Counted from the stretch's first letter, positions 40,795 to 49,408 are shown. The stretch: DNA of 64,000 bases from JAFNGF01 sp964567045 (GCA_964567045.1 CAZMLE010000013.1:1-64000), one strand, 5' to 3'. Translations and numbers: made by a program. Notes: generated by a model from the sequence alone, not told the origin.

Positions 40795-43050
40795 ATGATC
40801 AGAGATCTGTTAGCCAAAACGCTCGAACCAGAGCGCTCTGACCTGTCCGATGATCCGAGAAGCGAGGTCGATCCCCCTGCTTCCGCAGGGGCAAGCCTGT
40901 CCCCGCGAAAGCGGGGAACCCGGCTCGGGACGGGGTTGAGCCGACGTGCCTTTGTGCAACTGCTCGGTACGGGGCTTCTTATCACGGTAACCGAAGGCGT
41001 CGTGCTCGGTCAGCGAGCCACCGGCCGCGGCAGCCGCCAGTCCGCTACCGTGGCGGCTCGACTCCATATCAATCAGGACGGCACAATCACAGTTATGACC
41101 GGCAAGGTCGAGGAAGGCCAGGGACCGCGAGCACAACTAACGCAGGCAGCCGCTGAAGAGCTGCGGGTTGCCGTTGACCGGATTCGCCTGATAATGGCTG
41201 ATACGGCTCTGGTTCCGGATGACGGGATAACAGCGGGCAGCCGGACAACTCCTTCCACCGTTCCTGCTGTTCGCCAAGCCGCCGCAACCGCCCGCGAGCT
41301 GCTGACGCGGCTTGCCGCCGAGCGATGGAATGTGGACAGCCGCACCTTAGACGTACACAACGGGACTATTACGCACCGGGAGACGAAGCAGACTATCAGC
41401 TACGCAGATCTGGCCAAATCAAAGGATGTTGCCGAGGCTTTCAAACAAGCCATTCCATCCGATGTCACTCTCACGCCGGTAAGCAAATGGGAAGTTCTCG
41501 GCACTCCAGTTCCCAGGCCGAACAGCCGGGACCTGGTCACGGGAGCGCATCGTTTCCCTTCGGATATCGTGCGTCCAAATATGCTCTACGGAAAAGTCCT
41601 GCGTCCACCCTCCTATGGAGCCACGCTTGAGTCAATCGATCTGTCTGAAGCCCAGGCCATGAAGGATGTAGTGGTCGTCCGTGACGGTCAGTTCGTGGGC
41701 TGCGCTGCGCCATCGTCGTTTCGTGCCAGCCAGGCTCTGGAGGCCGTTGCCAAAACCGCATCCTGGAAAACATCGCCTCATCCATCGAGCAAGGAGATAT
41801 TCTCTTATCTCAAGGAGCATGCTCGGGCAGGCCGTCCCAATACGCGAGGCTCTGTTGAAACAGGACTTGCCGAGGCCAGCAAGGTCCTCAGCGAAACCTA
41901 CGAAGTGGCGTACATTCAGCATACCCCGATGGAACCGAGGGCAGCAGTGGCGGAGTGGAAAGACGGCAATTTGACCGTGTGGACGGGCATCGATTGGCCT
42001 CAGCGAGCGCAACGGGACTTAGCCAGCACTTTTCAGATCCCGACCGAGCGGGTCCGCGCTATTGTGCCTGATATGGGCAGTGGATTCGGCGGCAAACATA
42101 GCGGCGAGGCGGCGGAAGAAGCGGCTCGATTGGCCAAAGCCGCTGGCCGCCCCGTGGCCGTGCACTGGACACGAGCCGAGGAGTTCACCTGGGCTTATTT
42201 CCGCCCGGCAGCAGTAATCGAGTGCAAGGGCGGCCTGGACGCGAAAGGCTCGATTATCGCCTGGGACTTCACCAACATCAACGCCGGTGGTGCAGCAATT
42301 GATACACCATATAATATAGCCAACACCAGGATCCAGTCTGTGAGTTCCGAGTCTCCCTTGCGCCAGGGCGCGTACCGGTGCCTGGCCGCGACGGCCAACA
42401 ACTTCGCCCGCGAGTCGTTTATGGATGAACTGGCCGCGGCAGCAGGGACTGATCCACTTACCTTCAGGCTTGCTCATCTGGAAAACCCGCGCATACGAGC
42501 CGTCCTCGAGACCGTTGCGAAACACTTCGATTGGTCAACACGCAGGAAGAAGGTCACGGCTGAGATAGGGGTGGGGCTGGCGTGTGGAACGGAAAAGAAT
42601 TCCTGTGTGGCTGCGTGTGTGGAAGTGCGTATTGATCGCTCGCCCCTGCGACTCCCGTCGCAAGACGGGGCAGCGGGCAAACGGGGTGAGATCAAAGTGC
42701 ATGAGGTGTGCGAGGCTTTTGAATGCGGCCCAATTCAGAATCCAGCCAACCTGCTTTCTCAGGTACAGGGATGCATTATCATGGGTTTGGGCGGTGCGCT
42801 GACCGAAGAAATCCAATTTGCAGACGGCAAAATCCTGAACGCGAGCTTTGCCAGGTATCAGGTACCCCGGTTCGAAGATGTACCCAAAATCGATGTTCAT
42901 CTGGTCAACAAGACTGACATCCCCTCCGCCGGTGGCGGTGAGACCCCGATTATTGCGATTGCCCCGGCCATCGCCAACGCCGTTTTTGCTGCTACGGGTG
43001 TGCGTATTCGTTCCATGCCGATCCACGGCGGCCAGTTGAAGCAAGCCTGA
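40795..43050 (+). CDS. Molybdenum hydroxylase large subunit (isoquinoline 1-oxidoreductase beta-like)
   Basis: A 751-residue Mo-pterin subunit. Recognisable segments: GKVEEGQGPRAQLTQAAAEEL, MGSGFGGKHSGEAAEEAARL, RQGAYRCLAATANNFARESF and the late SAGGGETPI with the conserved catalytic Glu. A twin-arginine signal (LSRRAFVQLLGTGLLITV) is at about residues 48-65 rather than at the N-terminus, because a family B repeat (40874-40919, PASAGASLSPRKRG) lies between the ATG and the signal. A second repeat at 42641-42682 adds SPLRLPSQDGAAGKRG. The substrate (an aldehyde or N-heterocycle) cannot be determined. Confidence 0.88.
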   Translation: MIRDLLAKTLEPERSDLSDDPRSEVDPPASAGASLSPRKRGTRLGTGLSRRAFVQLLGTGLLITVTEGVVLGQRATGRGSRQSATVAARLHINQDGTITVMTGKVEEGQGPRAQLTQAAAEELRVAVDRIRLIMADTALVPDDGITAGSRTTPSTVPAVRQAAATARELLTRLAAERWNVDSRTLDVHNGTITHRETKQTISYADLAKSKDVAEAFKQAIPSDVTLTPVSKWEVLGTPVPRPNSRDLVTGAHRFPSDIVRPNMLYGKVLRPPSYGATLESIDLSEAQAMKDVVVVRDGQFVGCAAPSSFRASQALEAVAKTASWKTSPHPSSKEIFSYLKEHARAGRPNTRGSVETGLAEASKVLSETYEVAYIQHTPMEPRAAVAEWKDGNLTVWTGIDWPQRAQRDLASTFQIPTERVRAIVPDMGSGFGGKHSGEAAEEAARLAKAAGRPVAVHWTRAEEFTWAYFRPAAVIECKGGLDAKGSIIAWDFTNINAGGAAIDTPYNIANTRIQSVSSESPLRQGAYRCLAATANNFARESFMDELAAAAGTDPLTFRLAHLENPRIRAVLETVAKHFDWSTRRKKVTAEIGVGLACGTEKNSCVAACVEVRIDRSPLRLPSQDGAAGKRGEIKVHEVCEAFECGPIQNPANLLSQVQGCIIMGLGGALTEEIQFADGKILNASFARYQVPRFEDVPKIDVHLVNKTDIPSAGGGETPIIAIAPAIANAVFAATGVRIRSMPIHGGQLKQA
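40874..40919 (+). repeat. Family B palindromic repeat, copy 3 (in CDS)
   Basis: 46 bases. Read on the opposite strand relative to copies 1 and 2, encoding PASAGASLSPRKRG upstream of a Tat signal. Confidence 0.9.
42641..42682 (+). repeat. Family J-like palindromic repeat (in CDS)
   Basis: Arms CGCCCCTGC and CTCCCGTCGCAAGACGGG with GCAGCGGGC. In frame: SPLRLPSQDGAAGKRG. Confidence 0.55.
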
Positions 43051-43066
43051 CGCCCCCGCGTCTTCC

Positions 43067-43116
43067 GTGGCACGGGCTTCCAGCCCGTGAAAACACGGCC
43101 AAGATGGCCGTGCCAC
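43067..43116 (+). repeat. Family A palindromic repeat, copy 6 (intergenic)
   Basis: 50 bases, 16 bases after the stop of the large subunit gene; it could act as an mRNA 3' hairpin. Confidence 0.9.
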
Positions 43117-43239
43117 AGTGGCAGGGGCAGCCCATTTGGCGCTCTTCCCAGTATTGGACTTGGGAAATTGAAAATCGACAATTGAAAGCCTGTCCACGTG
43201 AGTGTTTGCACGGGCAGGTCTCCAACAGATGCCAAAACT

Positions 43240-43290
43240 GTGGCATGGGCTTCCAGCCCATGAAATCACGCCCAGGATGGCCCACACCAC
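43240..43290 (+). repeat. Family A palindromic repeat, variant copy 7 (intergenic)
   Basis: A diverged copy with GTGGCATGGGCTTCCAGCCC and a degenerate second arm CGCCCAGGATGGCCC. The stretch 43051-43445 holds only repeats, including an AATTGAAAATCGACAATTGA segment near 43166-43185. Confidence 0.7.
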
Positions 43291-43374
43291 ACAAGAGGGC
43301 AGACTGCCCTGGCTAATCGCTTATCGCATGTCGCTTATCGCCGGTCGATTTGCGATTTGCCATTATGGAGTTAG

Positions 43375-43445
43375 ACACTGATTAACACAGATTAACGCTG
43401 TTAAATCCGTAAAAATCCGTAAAAATCCGTGAAATCCGTGTCTGA
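43375..43445 (+). repeat. Tandem AAATCCGT repeat tract at the break of the pectate lyase
   Basis: GATTAACACAGATTAACGC followed by several AAATCCGT units and GAAATCCGTGTCTGA. It ends immediately before the first recognisable codons of the truncated pectate lyase, so its insertion may have removed the N-terminus. Confidence 0.6.
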
Positions 43446-43448
43446 AAA

Positions 43449-44728
43449 AGTGGTCCCGGCAGTCTCCGAGAAGCCGTTGAAGCAGAAGCGCCGTCAGGTG
43501 TCCCTTCGGGAGACCGCGCATTGTAGTATTCCGCGTGTCGGGCATTATCACGCTGGAGAGGGTTCTTACGATCTCCAATCCGTATATTACCATTGCCGGC
43601 CAGACTGCCCCAGGCGATGGCATTTGCATACGCGGGCAAACAACCGAAATCAATAGCCATGATGTGGTGCTGCGTTATCTGCGTTTCCGTCGGGGCAATA
43701 TAAAGGACCGCGACGATGCGCTGGGCGGTTACCCGGTGGGCAATATCATTGTGGACCATTGCTCCGCCAGTTGGGGGCTGGATGAAAACCTCTCCCTCTA
43801 TCGCTATATGAAGAAAATGCCCGATGGCCCGGACAAGAAAACGCCGGTCCAGAATTTGACCATTCAATGGTGCATATCAAGCGAGGCGCTGGACTTGAAC
43901 AACCACGCTTTCGGCGCTACCTGGGGCGGCAAGAACTGCTCGTTCCACCACAATCTGTTTGCGTGCAACACGGGCAGGAACCCCAGCATTGGCTGGGGCG
44001 ATCACTTTGATTTCCGCAACAATGTTCTTTTCAACTGGCGGCATCGTACGGTTGACGGCGGCGGCGCCAGTTCCATGGTCAACATCATTGCCAACTACTA
44101 TAAGCCCGGGCCCGCTACAAACGCAGGGGCGGTTCGTTACCGCATTTGTAAACCCCAACACCTTAGTATGTATAGTGAGGCGCAGCGCGACGGCAAATGG
44201 TATGTGGCGGACAATGTGGTCGTCGGGCGCCCCCAGGTCACTGCCGACAACTGGGATGGGGGCGTTCAGTTCGACGAAGAAGACGCCAGGACTGACGCAG
44301 AGATCAAAGCCCTCATTAAGAAGGTACGCGCGACCACGCCGATTCCTGCCCCGCCCATCACTCAGCAATCCGCCGAACAGGCTTATGAACTTGTGCTGGA
44401 TAGTGCCGGCGCCACACTGCCTAAGCGTGATCCTGTTGACGCACGCATAATCAATACGGTTGCTTCCCGCGAAGCGGGGTCCCTCCGTACCGGCAAACCC
44501 ACTTATGGCAACGGCATTATCAGAGTCCCCTCCGATGTCGGCGGTTGGCCGGAGTATAAATCCACGCATGCGCCGGCCGATAGCGACCATGATGGGATGC
44601 CGGACGCCTGGGAGAAAAAATTCGGTCTAAAATGGAACGATCCGTCTGACGGTCCGAAAGACGCGGATGATGATGGTTACACAAACGTCGAGGAATGGCT
44701 CAATGGCACTGATCCAACCGGTTTGTAA
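43449..44728 (+). pseudogene. Pectate lyase (PL1-like) gene, truncated and frameshifted
   Basis: From 43449 one frame reads SGPGSLREAVEAEA, the classic early part of exported pectate lyase-like proteins, but the signal peptide and first ~50 residues are missing. After GAAG (43485-43488) about 25 bases containing TGTCCCTTCGGGAGA replace an expected 2. The continuation PRIVVFRVSGIITL is in a different frame, open to the stop at 44728. The rest looks intact: ITIAGQTAPGDGI, VVLRYLRFRRG, VDHCSASWGLDENLS, SFHHNLF, and a C-terminal calcium-loop region (DADDDGYTNVEEWLNGTDP). A family C repeat (44464-44485) adds ASREAGSL. Unlikely to yield an active secreted enzyme. Confidence 0.75.
44464..44485 (+). 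repeat. Family C palindromic repeat, copy 5 (in pectate lyase remnant)
   Basis: TTCCCGCGAAGCGGGG and TCCCTC. In frame: SREAGSL. Confidence 0.8.
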
Positions 44729-44739
44729 ACTAACAAGTG

Positions 44740-44816
44740 GAACTCACCGCAGAGAACGCGGAGACCGCCGAGCAACACTCGACGTTAGAATTCTCACGGT
44801 GGTCTGCGCACTCGGC
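44740..44816 (+). repeat. Intergenic repeat family K, copy 1
   Basis: CACCGCAGAGAACGCGGAGA near the left end is complementary in type to TCTGCGCACTCGGCGGT at the right end. It lies before the DUF1593 gene. Confidence 0.5.
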
Positions 44817-44917
44817 GGTAAAAACAGTAGAAGACGGATTGTGTATCTTGGCTTGAGCGTTGGGTTGGCTATCTTGCTGAGCGGGCAGATGAGCGCGGCC
44901 GCGTCGAAGGCCGGTAA

Positions 44918-45004
44918 AAGTTTAACCGCAGAGAACGCAAAGACCGCCGAGAATAAAGATGTAATTAAAAACTCCGCGTACTCCGGGGTCTCTGCGGTAA
45001 ATGC
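44918..45004 (+). repeat. Repeat family K, copy 2 (in DUF1593 gene)
   Basis: ACCGCAGAGAACGCAAAGAC on the left and GGGGTCTCTGCGGTAAATGC on the right form a long inverted repeat. In frame: LTAENAKTAEN ... SGVSAVNA. Confidence 0.65.
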
Positions 45005-45660
45005 AAAGGCCGAATTTGTCGAGATGGAGAAACAACGGGTGATCATACTGGCGGATATCTCCAATGAGCCGGATGACGAGCAGTCGCTGGTACGTTTCTT
45101 GGTTTACTCCAACGAATATGATGCCGAAGGTATGATTGCCACCACATCCGTCTGGCTGAAGGACAAGGTTCGTCCGGACAAGATTCAAGAAGCGGTGTTG
45201 GCGTATGGCCGGGTCCGAAATAACCTATTGAAACATGCCTCCGGATATCCGACAACGGAACACCTGCTGAGTGTAATCAAAGCAGGTCGCAGCGAATTTG
45301 GCTTAGATGGGGTGGGCCAGGGCAAGAGTTCAGGGGGTTCCCGTCACATAATTGCGGCCCTTGACAAGCCGGATAAACGGCTGGTGTGGGTCTGCGTGTG
45401 GGGTGGGGCCAACTGTCTGGCGCAGGCGTTGTGGGAGGTGAAATATACCCGAAGCACGGAAGAATTGGACGCTTTTGTATCCAAATTGCGGGTTTATACA
45501 ATCTCCGACCAAGACAACTCGGGTCGTTGGATGCGAACCACTTTTGCGAATCTGTTTTATATCGTGAGCCCCAGCAGTGTGGATAACCAGGAATATCATA
45601 AGGCGACCTGGACCGGCATTTCCGGTGATCGCCTTTATCAGAATGGGCCGAGGTCCGTCT

Positions 45661-45719
45661 CACGTCGCTCGTCGCTCGGGTCACGGGCGACGGGTCACGG
45701 GCGACGGGTCACAGGTGAC
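45661..45719 (+). repeat. Family F tandem repeat, copy 4 (in DUF1593 gene)
   Basis: Units GTCGCTC and GGGTCACGGGCGAC. In frame: SRRSSLGSRATGHGRRVTG. It appears to replace a conserved stretch rather than simply add to it. Confidence 0.7.
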
Positions 45720-46085
45720 ACCCCCTCTTTCTTGGCACTGATAAACAACGGTTTGGCAAGCCATATCAGCCCGTCGTATGGAGGCTGGGCAGGGCGTTAC
45801 GTTCTCCACCAAACCTACGCCGAGACACGTCCTATCTGGACCAATACAAGAGGCAGTCGAGATACCGTAGTGGCAGAAAACGGGATGACCTGTACCTCTG
45901 ACCAGGCAACTATATGGCGTTGGCGCGAGGCCTATCAGCATGATTTTGCCGCTCGGATCGACTGGTGCGTTGCCGATACGTTTGAAAAGGCCAACCACAA
46001 TCCCGTTGCGGTTTTCCAGGGCGATAAAAGTAAGGCCCTGGCAAAGATGCGAGCGACATCTGGAGAGCGGGTGAATCTCAGTGCC

Positions 46086-46135
46086 GTGGCACGGCCATCT
46101 TGGCCGTGGACCCACGGGCTGGAAGCCCGTGCCAC
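46086..46135 (+). repeat. Family A palindromic repeat, copy 8 (in DUF1593 gene)
   Basis: 50 bases with arms GGCCATCTTGGCC and CGGGCTGGAAGCCCG. Sequence after it continues the family in a different frame, so insertion plus deletion broke the gene. Confidence 0.9.
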
Positions 46136-46266
46136 AAAGCATATTTTGTTGCTCCGCAGGTGCAAGAGCCGAATTCACTTCATATCATACTGGAAGTCAG
46201 GGATGATGGTCAGCCTTGCCTGTATAGTTATCGCAGAATCATAGTCACTATCGAAGGCAAGTAGAA

Positions 46267-47194
46267 ATGCGGTTACGTTATGTCTTGTGCGTGATCGTCT
46301 GGCTTAGTGGCAGCACCTCGATTGCGCTCGGGGTGCTGAGCCTGTCGAACCACTCTGGTCGAGCAGCAGAGAGAGGCTTGACCAACACGTCGGCCAATTC
46401 CTATGTTAAGCTGCGGAGCGTCGATATCGATGCCGTGCGGTGGACCGACGGGTTCTGGGCCGAGAGGTTTGAGTGGTGCCATAAGGTTGCGATTCCCAAC
46501 ATGTGGCGGCTGCTCGGTGACCCCGAGATCAGCCATGCCTTTGAGAACTTCCTGGTGACTGCCGGCGTAAAACAGGGCACCCACCGAGGGCCGAAATGGC
46601 ACGACGGCGCATCCCCGGATGGGTCGAAGGCCCACTCATCGATTCAACTGGTGCATCAGACCTACGGCAGAGCGCACCAGCTACCGAATGTCACGGCCTA
46701 TAACGAATCGTGCGGCATGGTCGGCTTCGTTTTGTGGAATTGGCGCATGCTAGCGATCACGGCGCAGGTCCGCTTTGCCGATCTGCTTGAGCTGGCGCTC
46801 TGTAATAGTGTGCTGGCGACTATCAGTCTCGATGGGAAGGAGTTTTTCTATGCCAATCCGCTACGGCGAGTTGCCCCCGACCGGAGGGGGGTATGCCATT
46901 CGAGCTGCGCTGGTCACGCAAACGGGAACCGTATACAAGCTGCTTCTGCCCCGCGGCCACCAGCGAAGCGCGTGGCGTGGCCAGCGCAGCTCGTGGCTAA
47001 GCCACAAGCTGCGGGGGGCAGTCACGGTGTTGGAGGGAAAGGCTCGTATTCTTGCCGACGGTAGCTGGAACAATACCCTCTATCGAAAGATATCTGCCCA
47101 GGAGGCAAAAATGGTTGATGTTCGCTTGATCCCTTACTACGCCTGGGGCAACAGGGGCGATTCCGAGATGACGGTCTGGATACCTCTGAGATAA
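46267..47194 (+). pseudogene. GH127 (beta-L-arabinofuranosidase-like) gene with internal deletions
   Basis: A signal peptide start (ATG 46267) leads into VDIDAVRWTDGFWAERFEWC, typical of GH127/DUF1680. At GPKWHDG the sequence jumps to ASPDGSKAHSSIQLVHQTYG, skipping the roughly 200 residues that normally lie between. After DGKEFFYANPLR the frame is lost and most of the C-terminal half is absent. The final residues (RGAVTVLEGKARILADGSW then IPYYAWGNRGDSEMTVWIP) continue in another frame to 47194. A family G repeat (about 46313-46357) sits after the signal peptide. It is a pseudogene. Confidence 0.75.
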
Positions 47195-47208
47195 GCTGGG
47201 AGACTTCT

Positions 47209-48846
47209 GTGTCCAAGAGATTCATTTTCTTGGTGGTGGGCATAGTCGTAGTTGGAACCACCAGTGCAACTGAAGCGCAGAAACAATGCAGTTCGATGTT
47301 CGTCCTCGATGCAAACATCTTTAAGCATCACGTTGATTTTTTCAACACGATGGAGCCGGAAAACATCGTTAATTACATCTCGAATCAGCAGTCATGGGCG
47401 TGGATGAAAGATAATATTCCGTTCTCCGCTTGGGGATGCCTTACGGCATTTGAGTGTCCTGACAAGGGCTTCGAGCAGATCTATTATTTTGGTTCCCGCG
47501 GAGCGGGGTCCCGATGGTGGACGTTTCGCAAGCATATCAAGAAGACGCCGGACGGTTTTGTTTTCACCGAGTTTCTCGACAAGGTCGGTCACAGCGGAAA
47601 ATACAATACGATAAGCTGTGCGCTGGGCCATCATATTTACGAGGGCACGTGGCTGCGTGACAAGCAGTATATTGACGATCATGTCCGGTTCTGGTACGTG
47701 GGTCATCCCCGCTTGCGCGGGGACAGGCTTGCCCCTGCGCAGGCAGGGGGCAACCTACAGCCGCATTTTCACCAATACAGCAACTGGGGGACATGGGCAC
47801 TGTACCGCAGGTATCTGGTGAACCAGGACAAGGCATTTGTTGTGAGGTTGCTGGATGCTTTCATATGCGATTACCAAGCGTGGACGAAGGAACAAGGCCT
47901 GGAGAACGGCCTGCTCTGGCAATATGATGTGCGTGACGGGATGGAGGAGTCGATCAGCGGGTCGCGAAAGGTCAAGAACGCCCGGCCTCCTTTGAATAGC
48001 TACATGTATGCCAACGCCGTGGCGATATCAAAGGTGGCGGAAATGGCCGGTAGCGAGGCAATTGCCAGAGAATATGCCCAGAAAACAGCTAGGCTCAAGT
48101 CTCTCATTCAGGATCTGATGTGGGATGGGGAGGCAAAGTTCTTCAAAGTGCGGCGTCCGGACGGCGAGCTGGCGGATGTGAGGGAGGAGATTGGGTTCAT
48201 CCCGTGGTATTTTGATCTGCCGGAGCCCGGGTACGAGCAGGCCTGGCAGCAGCTTGTGGACGCGCAAGGATTCAAGGCACCGATGGGTATAACGACCGCT
48301 GAACGGAGGCATCCTCAGTTTAGAAGTCACGGTGTGGGGACGTGCGAGTGGGATGGTGCAGTTTGGCCATACGCGACCAGCCAGACGCTCGTGGGCCTGG
48401 CGAACATCCTTCGCAACTACCAGCAGCGATACGTGACCAAGGCGGACTACTTCGATGCCATTCTGACATACGCCCGATCTCACCAGTACAGGGGCAAGCC
48501 ATATATCGGGGAGTATCTTGATGAACGAAACGGCAAGTGGCTGACGCCGGATTCAGATCGAAGCCGGTATTACAATCACTCCACTTTCTGCGACTTGGTG
48601 ATCGGTGGGCTGGTGGGACTTGTGCCTCGGGAAGATAGTACGGTCCTGGTTGATCCTTTGATCCCTGCGGATACGTGGGACTGGTTCTGTCTTGATAATG
48701 TGCGTTATCATGGGCGAGCACTGGCTATCTTGTGGGACCGAAGCGGCCAAAAATACCGCAAGGGAAGAGGTCTTTACGTCTTTGCCGACGGCACGGAAAT
48801 TACCCGATCGGATGAGCTGACGCGTGTTACAGGTAAGCTTCCCTGA
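47209..48846 (+). CDS. Exported six-hairpin glycoside hydrolase-like protein with three repeat insertions
   Basis: A 545-residue protein with a signal peptide (FIFLVVGIVVVGTTSATEA). The fold is (alpha/alpha)6-like: motifs NYISNQQSWAWMKDNIP, NTISCALGHHIYEGTWLRD, GLLWQYDVRDGMEESISGSR, HGVGTCEWDGAVWPYATSQT and YYNHSTFCDLVIGGLVGL match MGH1-type/GH63-like glycosidases. Three in-frame palindromic repeats are inserted: family E 47425-47448 (SAWGCLTA), family C 47493-47512 (GSRGAGS) and family B 47704-47749 (HPRLRGDRLAPAQAGG). The frame survives all three. Next to pectate lyase, DUF1593 and GH127 relics it is probably part of a plant-glycan locus. Confidence 0.78.
   Translation: MSKRFIFLVVGIVVVGTTSATEAQKQCSSMFVLDANIFKHHVDFFNTMEPENIVNYISNQQSWAWMKDNIPFSAWGCLTAFECPDKGFEQIYYFGSRGAGSRWWTFRKHIKKTPDGFVFTEFLDKVGHSGKYNTISCALGHHIYEGTWLRDKQYIDDHVRFWYVGHPRLRGDRLAPAQAGGNLQPHFHQYSNWGTWALYRRYLVNQDKAFVVRLLDAFICDYQAWTKEQGLENGLLWQYDVRDGMEESISGSRKVKNARPPLNSYMYANAVAISKVAEMAGSEAIAREYAQKTARLKSLIQDLMWDGEAKFFKVRRPDGELADVREEIGFIPWYFDLPEPGYEQAWQQLVDAQGFKAPMGITTAERRHPQFRSHGVGTCEWDGAVWPYATSQTLVGLANILRNYQQRYVTKADYFDAILTYARSHQYRGKPYIGEYLDERNGKWLTPDSDRSRYYNHSTFCDLVIGGLVGLVPREDSTVLVDPLIPADTWDWFCLDNVRYHGRALAILWDRSGQKYRKGRGLYVFADGTEITRSDELTRVTGKLP
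47425..47448 (+). repeat. Family E 24-base repeat, copy 1 (in CDS)
   Basis: TCCGCTTGGGGATGCC then TTACGGCA, encoding SAWGCLTA in frame. An imperfect palindrome with CCG...CGG ends. Confidence 0.9.
47493..47512 (+). repeat. Family C palindromic repeat, copy 6 (in CDS)
   Basis: TTCCCGCGGAGCGGGGTCCC. In frame: SRGAGS between IYYFG and RWWTFRKH. Confidence 0.8.
47704..47749 (+). repeat. Family B palindromic repeat, copy 4 (in CDS)
   Basis: 46 bases, inverted relative to copies 1-3 on the plus strand. In frame: HPRLRGDRLAPAQAGG. Confidence 0.88.
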
Positions 48847-48907
48847 TTTGTAGGCCCTCAGAGTGACTGCAAAAATCAATCAGTTTGAGACAACTTGGCA
48901 GCCGTAC

Positions 48908-48931
48908 TCCGCTTGGGGATGCCTAACGGCA
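48908..48931 (+). repeat. Family E 24-base repeat, copy 2 (intergenic)
   Basis: TCCGCTTGGGGATGCC then TAACGGCA, 62 bases after the glycosidase stop. Its right flank AGATGGG is shared with copy 5. Confidence 0.9.
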
Positions 48932-48970
48932 GATGGGCTTTAATCCATGGGGTATGAAGATGTGAGCCAC

Positions 48971-49028
48971 GTGGCATGGGCTTCCAGCCCATGAAATCGA
49001 CAGCCCACGCCCAGGATGGGCGTGCCAC
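48971..49028 (+). repeat. Family A palindromic repeat, copy 9 (intergenic)
   Basis: 58 bases: GTGGCATGGGCTTCCAGCCC arm, a longer spacer, then CACGCCCAGGATGGGCGTG. Confidence 0.85.
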
Positions 49029-49065
49029 ACTTGACTTGCCAGCACTTGCAGGATATACTAATTCT

Positions 49066-49299
49066 ATGACCAGCAAAGAGATAGCAATCAAGATTATCTC
49101 CGCTTGGGGATGCCTAACGGCACAGGACCTGCCTGATTCAGTGACTTGGGCTGATATGGCTTGGCCATCCCTGATCGGGATTGAGGAACGAATCCGCTTC
49201 GTTGCGGCCATTGACAGGGGCTTGGCCGATATCAAATCCGGCAAAATCGTGCCGCATAAGGAAGTGAAAGAAAGTCTCAAGAAATGGCTTTCCAGATAG
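49066..49299 (+). CDS. Small antitoxin-like protein with a repeat insertion
   Basis: A 77-residue protein from ATG 49066. Apart from the inserted SAWGCLTA (residues 12-19, family E copy 3), the sequence MTSKEIAIKII...QDLPDSVTWADM followed by IDRGLADIKSGKIVPHKEVKE resembles a widespread family of short addiction-module antitoxin-like proteins. No toxin gene is adjacent, so it may be an orphan. The insertion is exactly eight codons and leaves the frame intact. Assignment is moderate because the protein is short. Confidence 0.6.
   Translation: MTSKEIAIKIISAWGCLTAQDLPDSVTWADMAWPSLIGIEERIRFVAAIDRGLADIKSGKIVPHKEVKESLKKWLSR
49099..49122 (+). repeat. Family E 24-base repeat, copy 3 (in CDS)
   Basis: Same frame as copy 1, again giving SAWGCLTA in an unrelated protein. 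Confidence 0.92.
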
Positions 49300-49345
49300 T
49301 CTGGTCGTAAACAGCGGTTGAAGACCTGAGAGGAATCGTTCAATA

Positions 49346-49369
49346 TCCGCTTGGGGATGCCTAACGGCA
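49346..49369 (+). repeat. Family E 24-base repeat, copy 4 (intergenic)
   Basis: Full 24-base match to copies 2, 3 and 5; 63 bases before copy 5. Confidence 0.9.
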
Positions 49370-49408
49370 CTTGCCTTCGCTTGGAATCGAGACAGGAATA
49401 ACTTGCAG

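Larger units (their letters stand above)
44841..46264 (+). pseudogene. DUF1593 (nucleoside hydrolase-like) exported protein, disrupted
   Basis: Starts at about GTG 44841 with a signal peptide (YLGLSVGLAILLSGQMSAAA). The DUF1593 core is clear: RVIILADISNEPDDEQSLVR, KLRVYTISDQDNSGRW, YAETRPIWTN and DQATIWRWREAYQHDFAARI. Three repeats interrupt it: family K at 44918-45004 (SLTAENAKTAENKDVIKN), family F at 45661-45719, where about 35 usual residues are missing, and family A at 46086-46135. After the last, the true C-terminus (KAYFVAPQVQEPN, IILEVRDDG, YSYRRIIVTIEGK) is in another frame, ending at TAG 46262-46264. Relatives act on plant or algal glycans. Confidence 0.72.
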
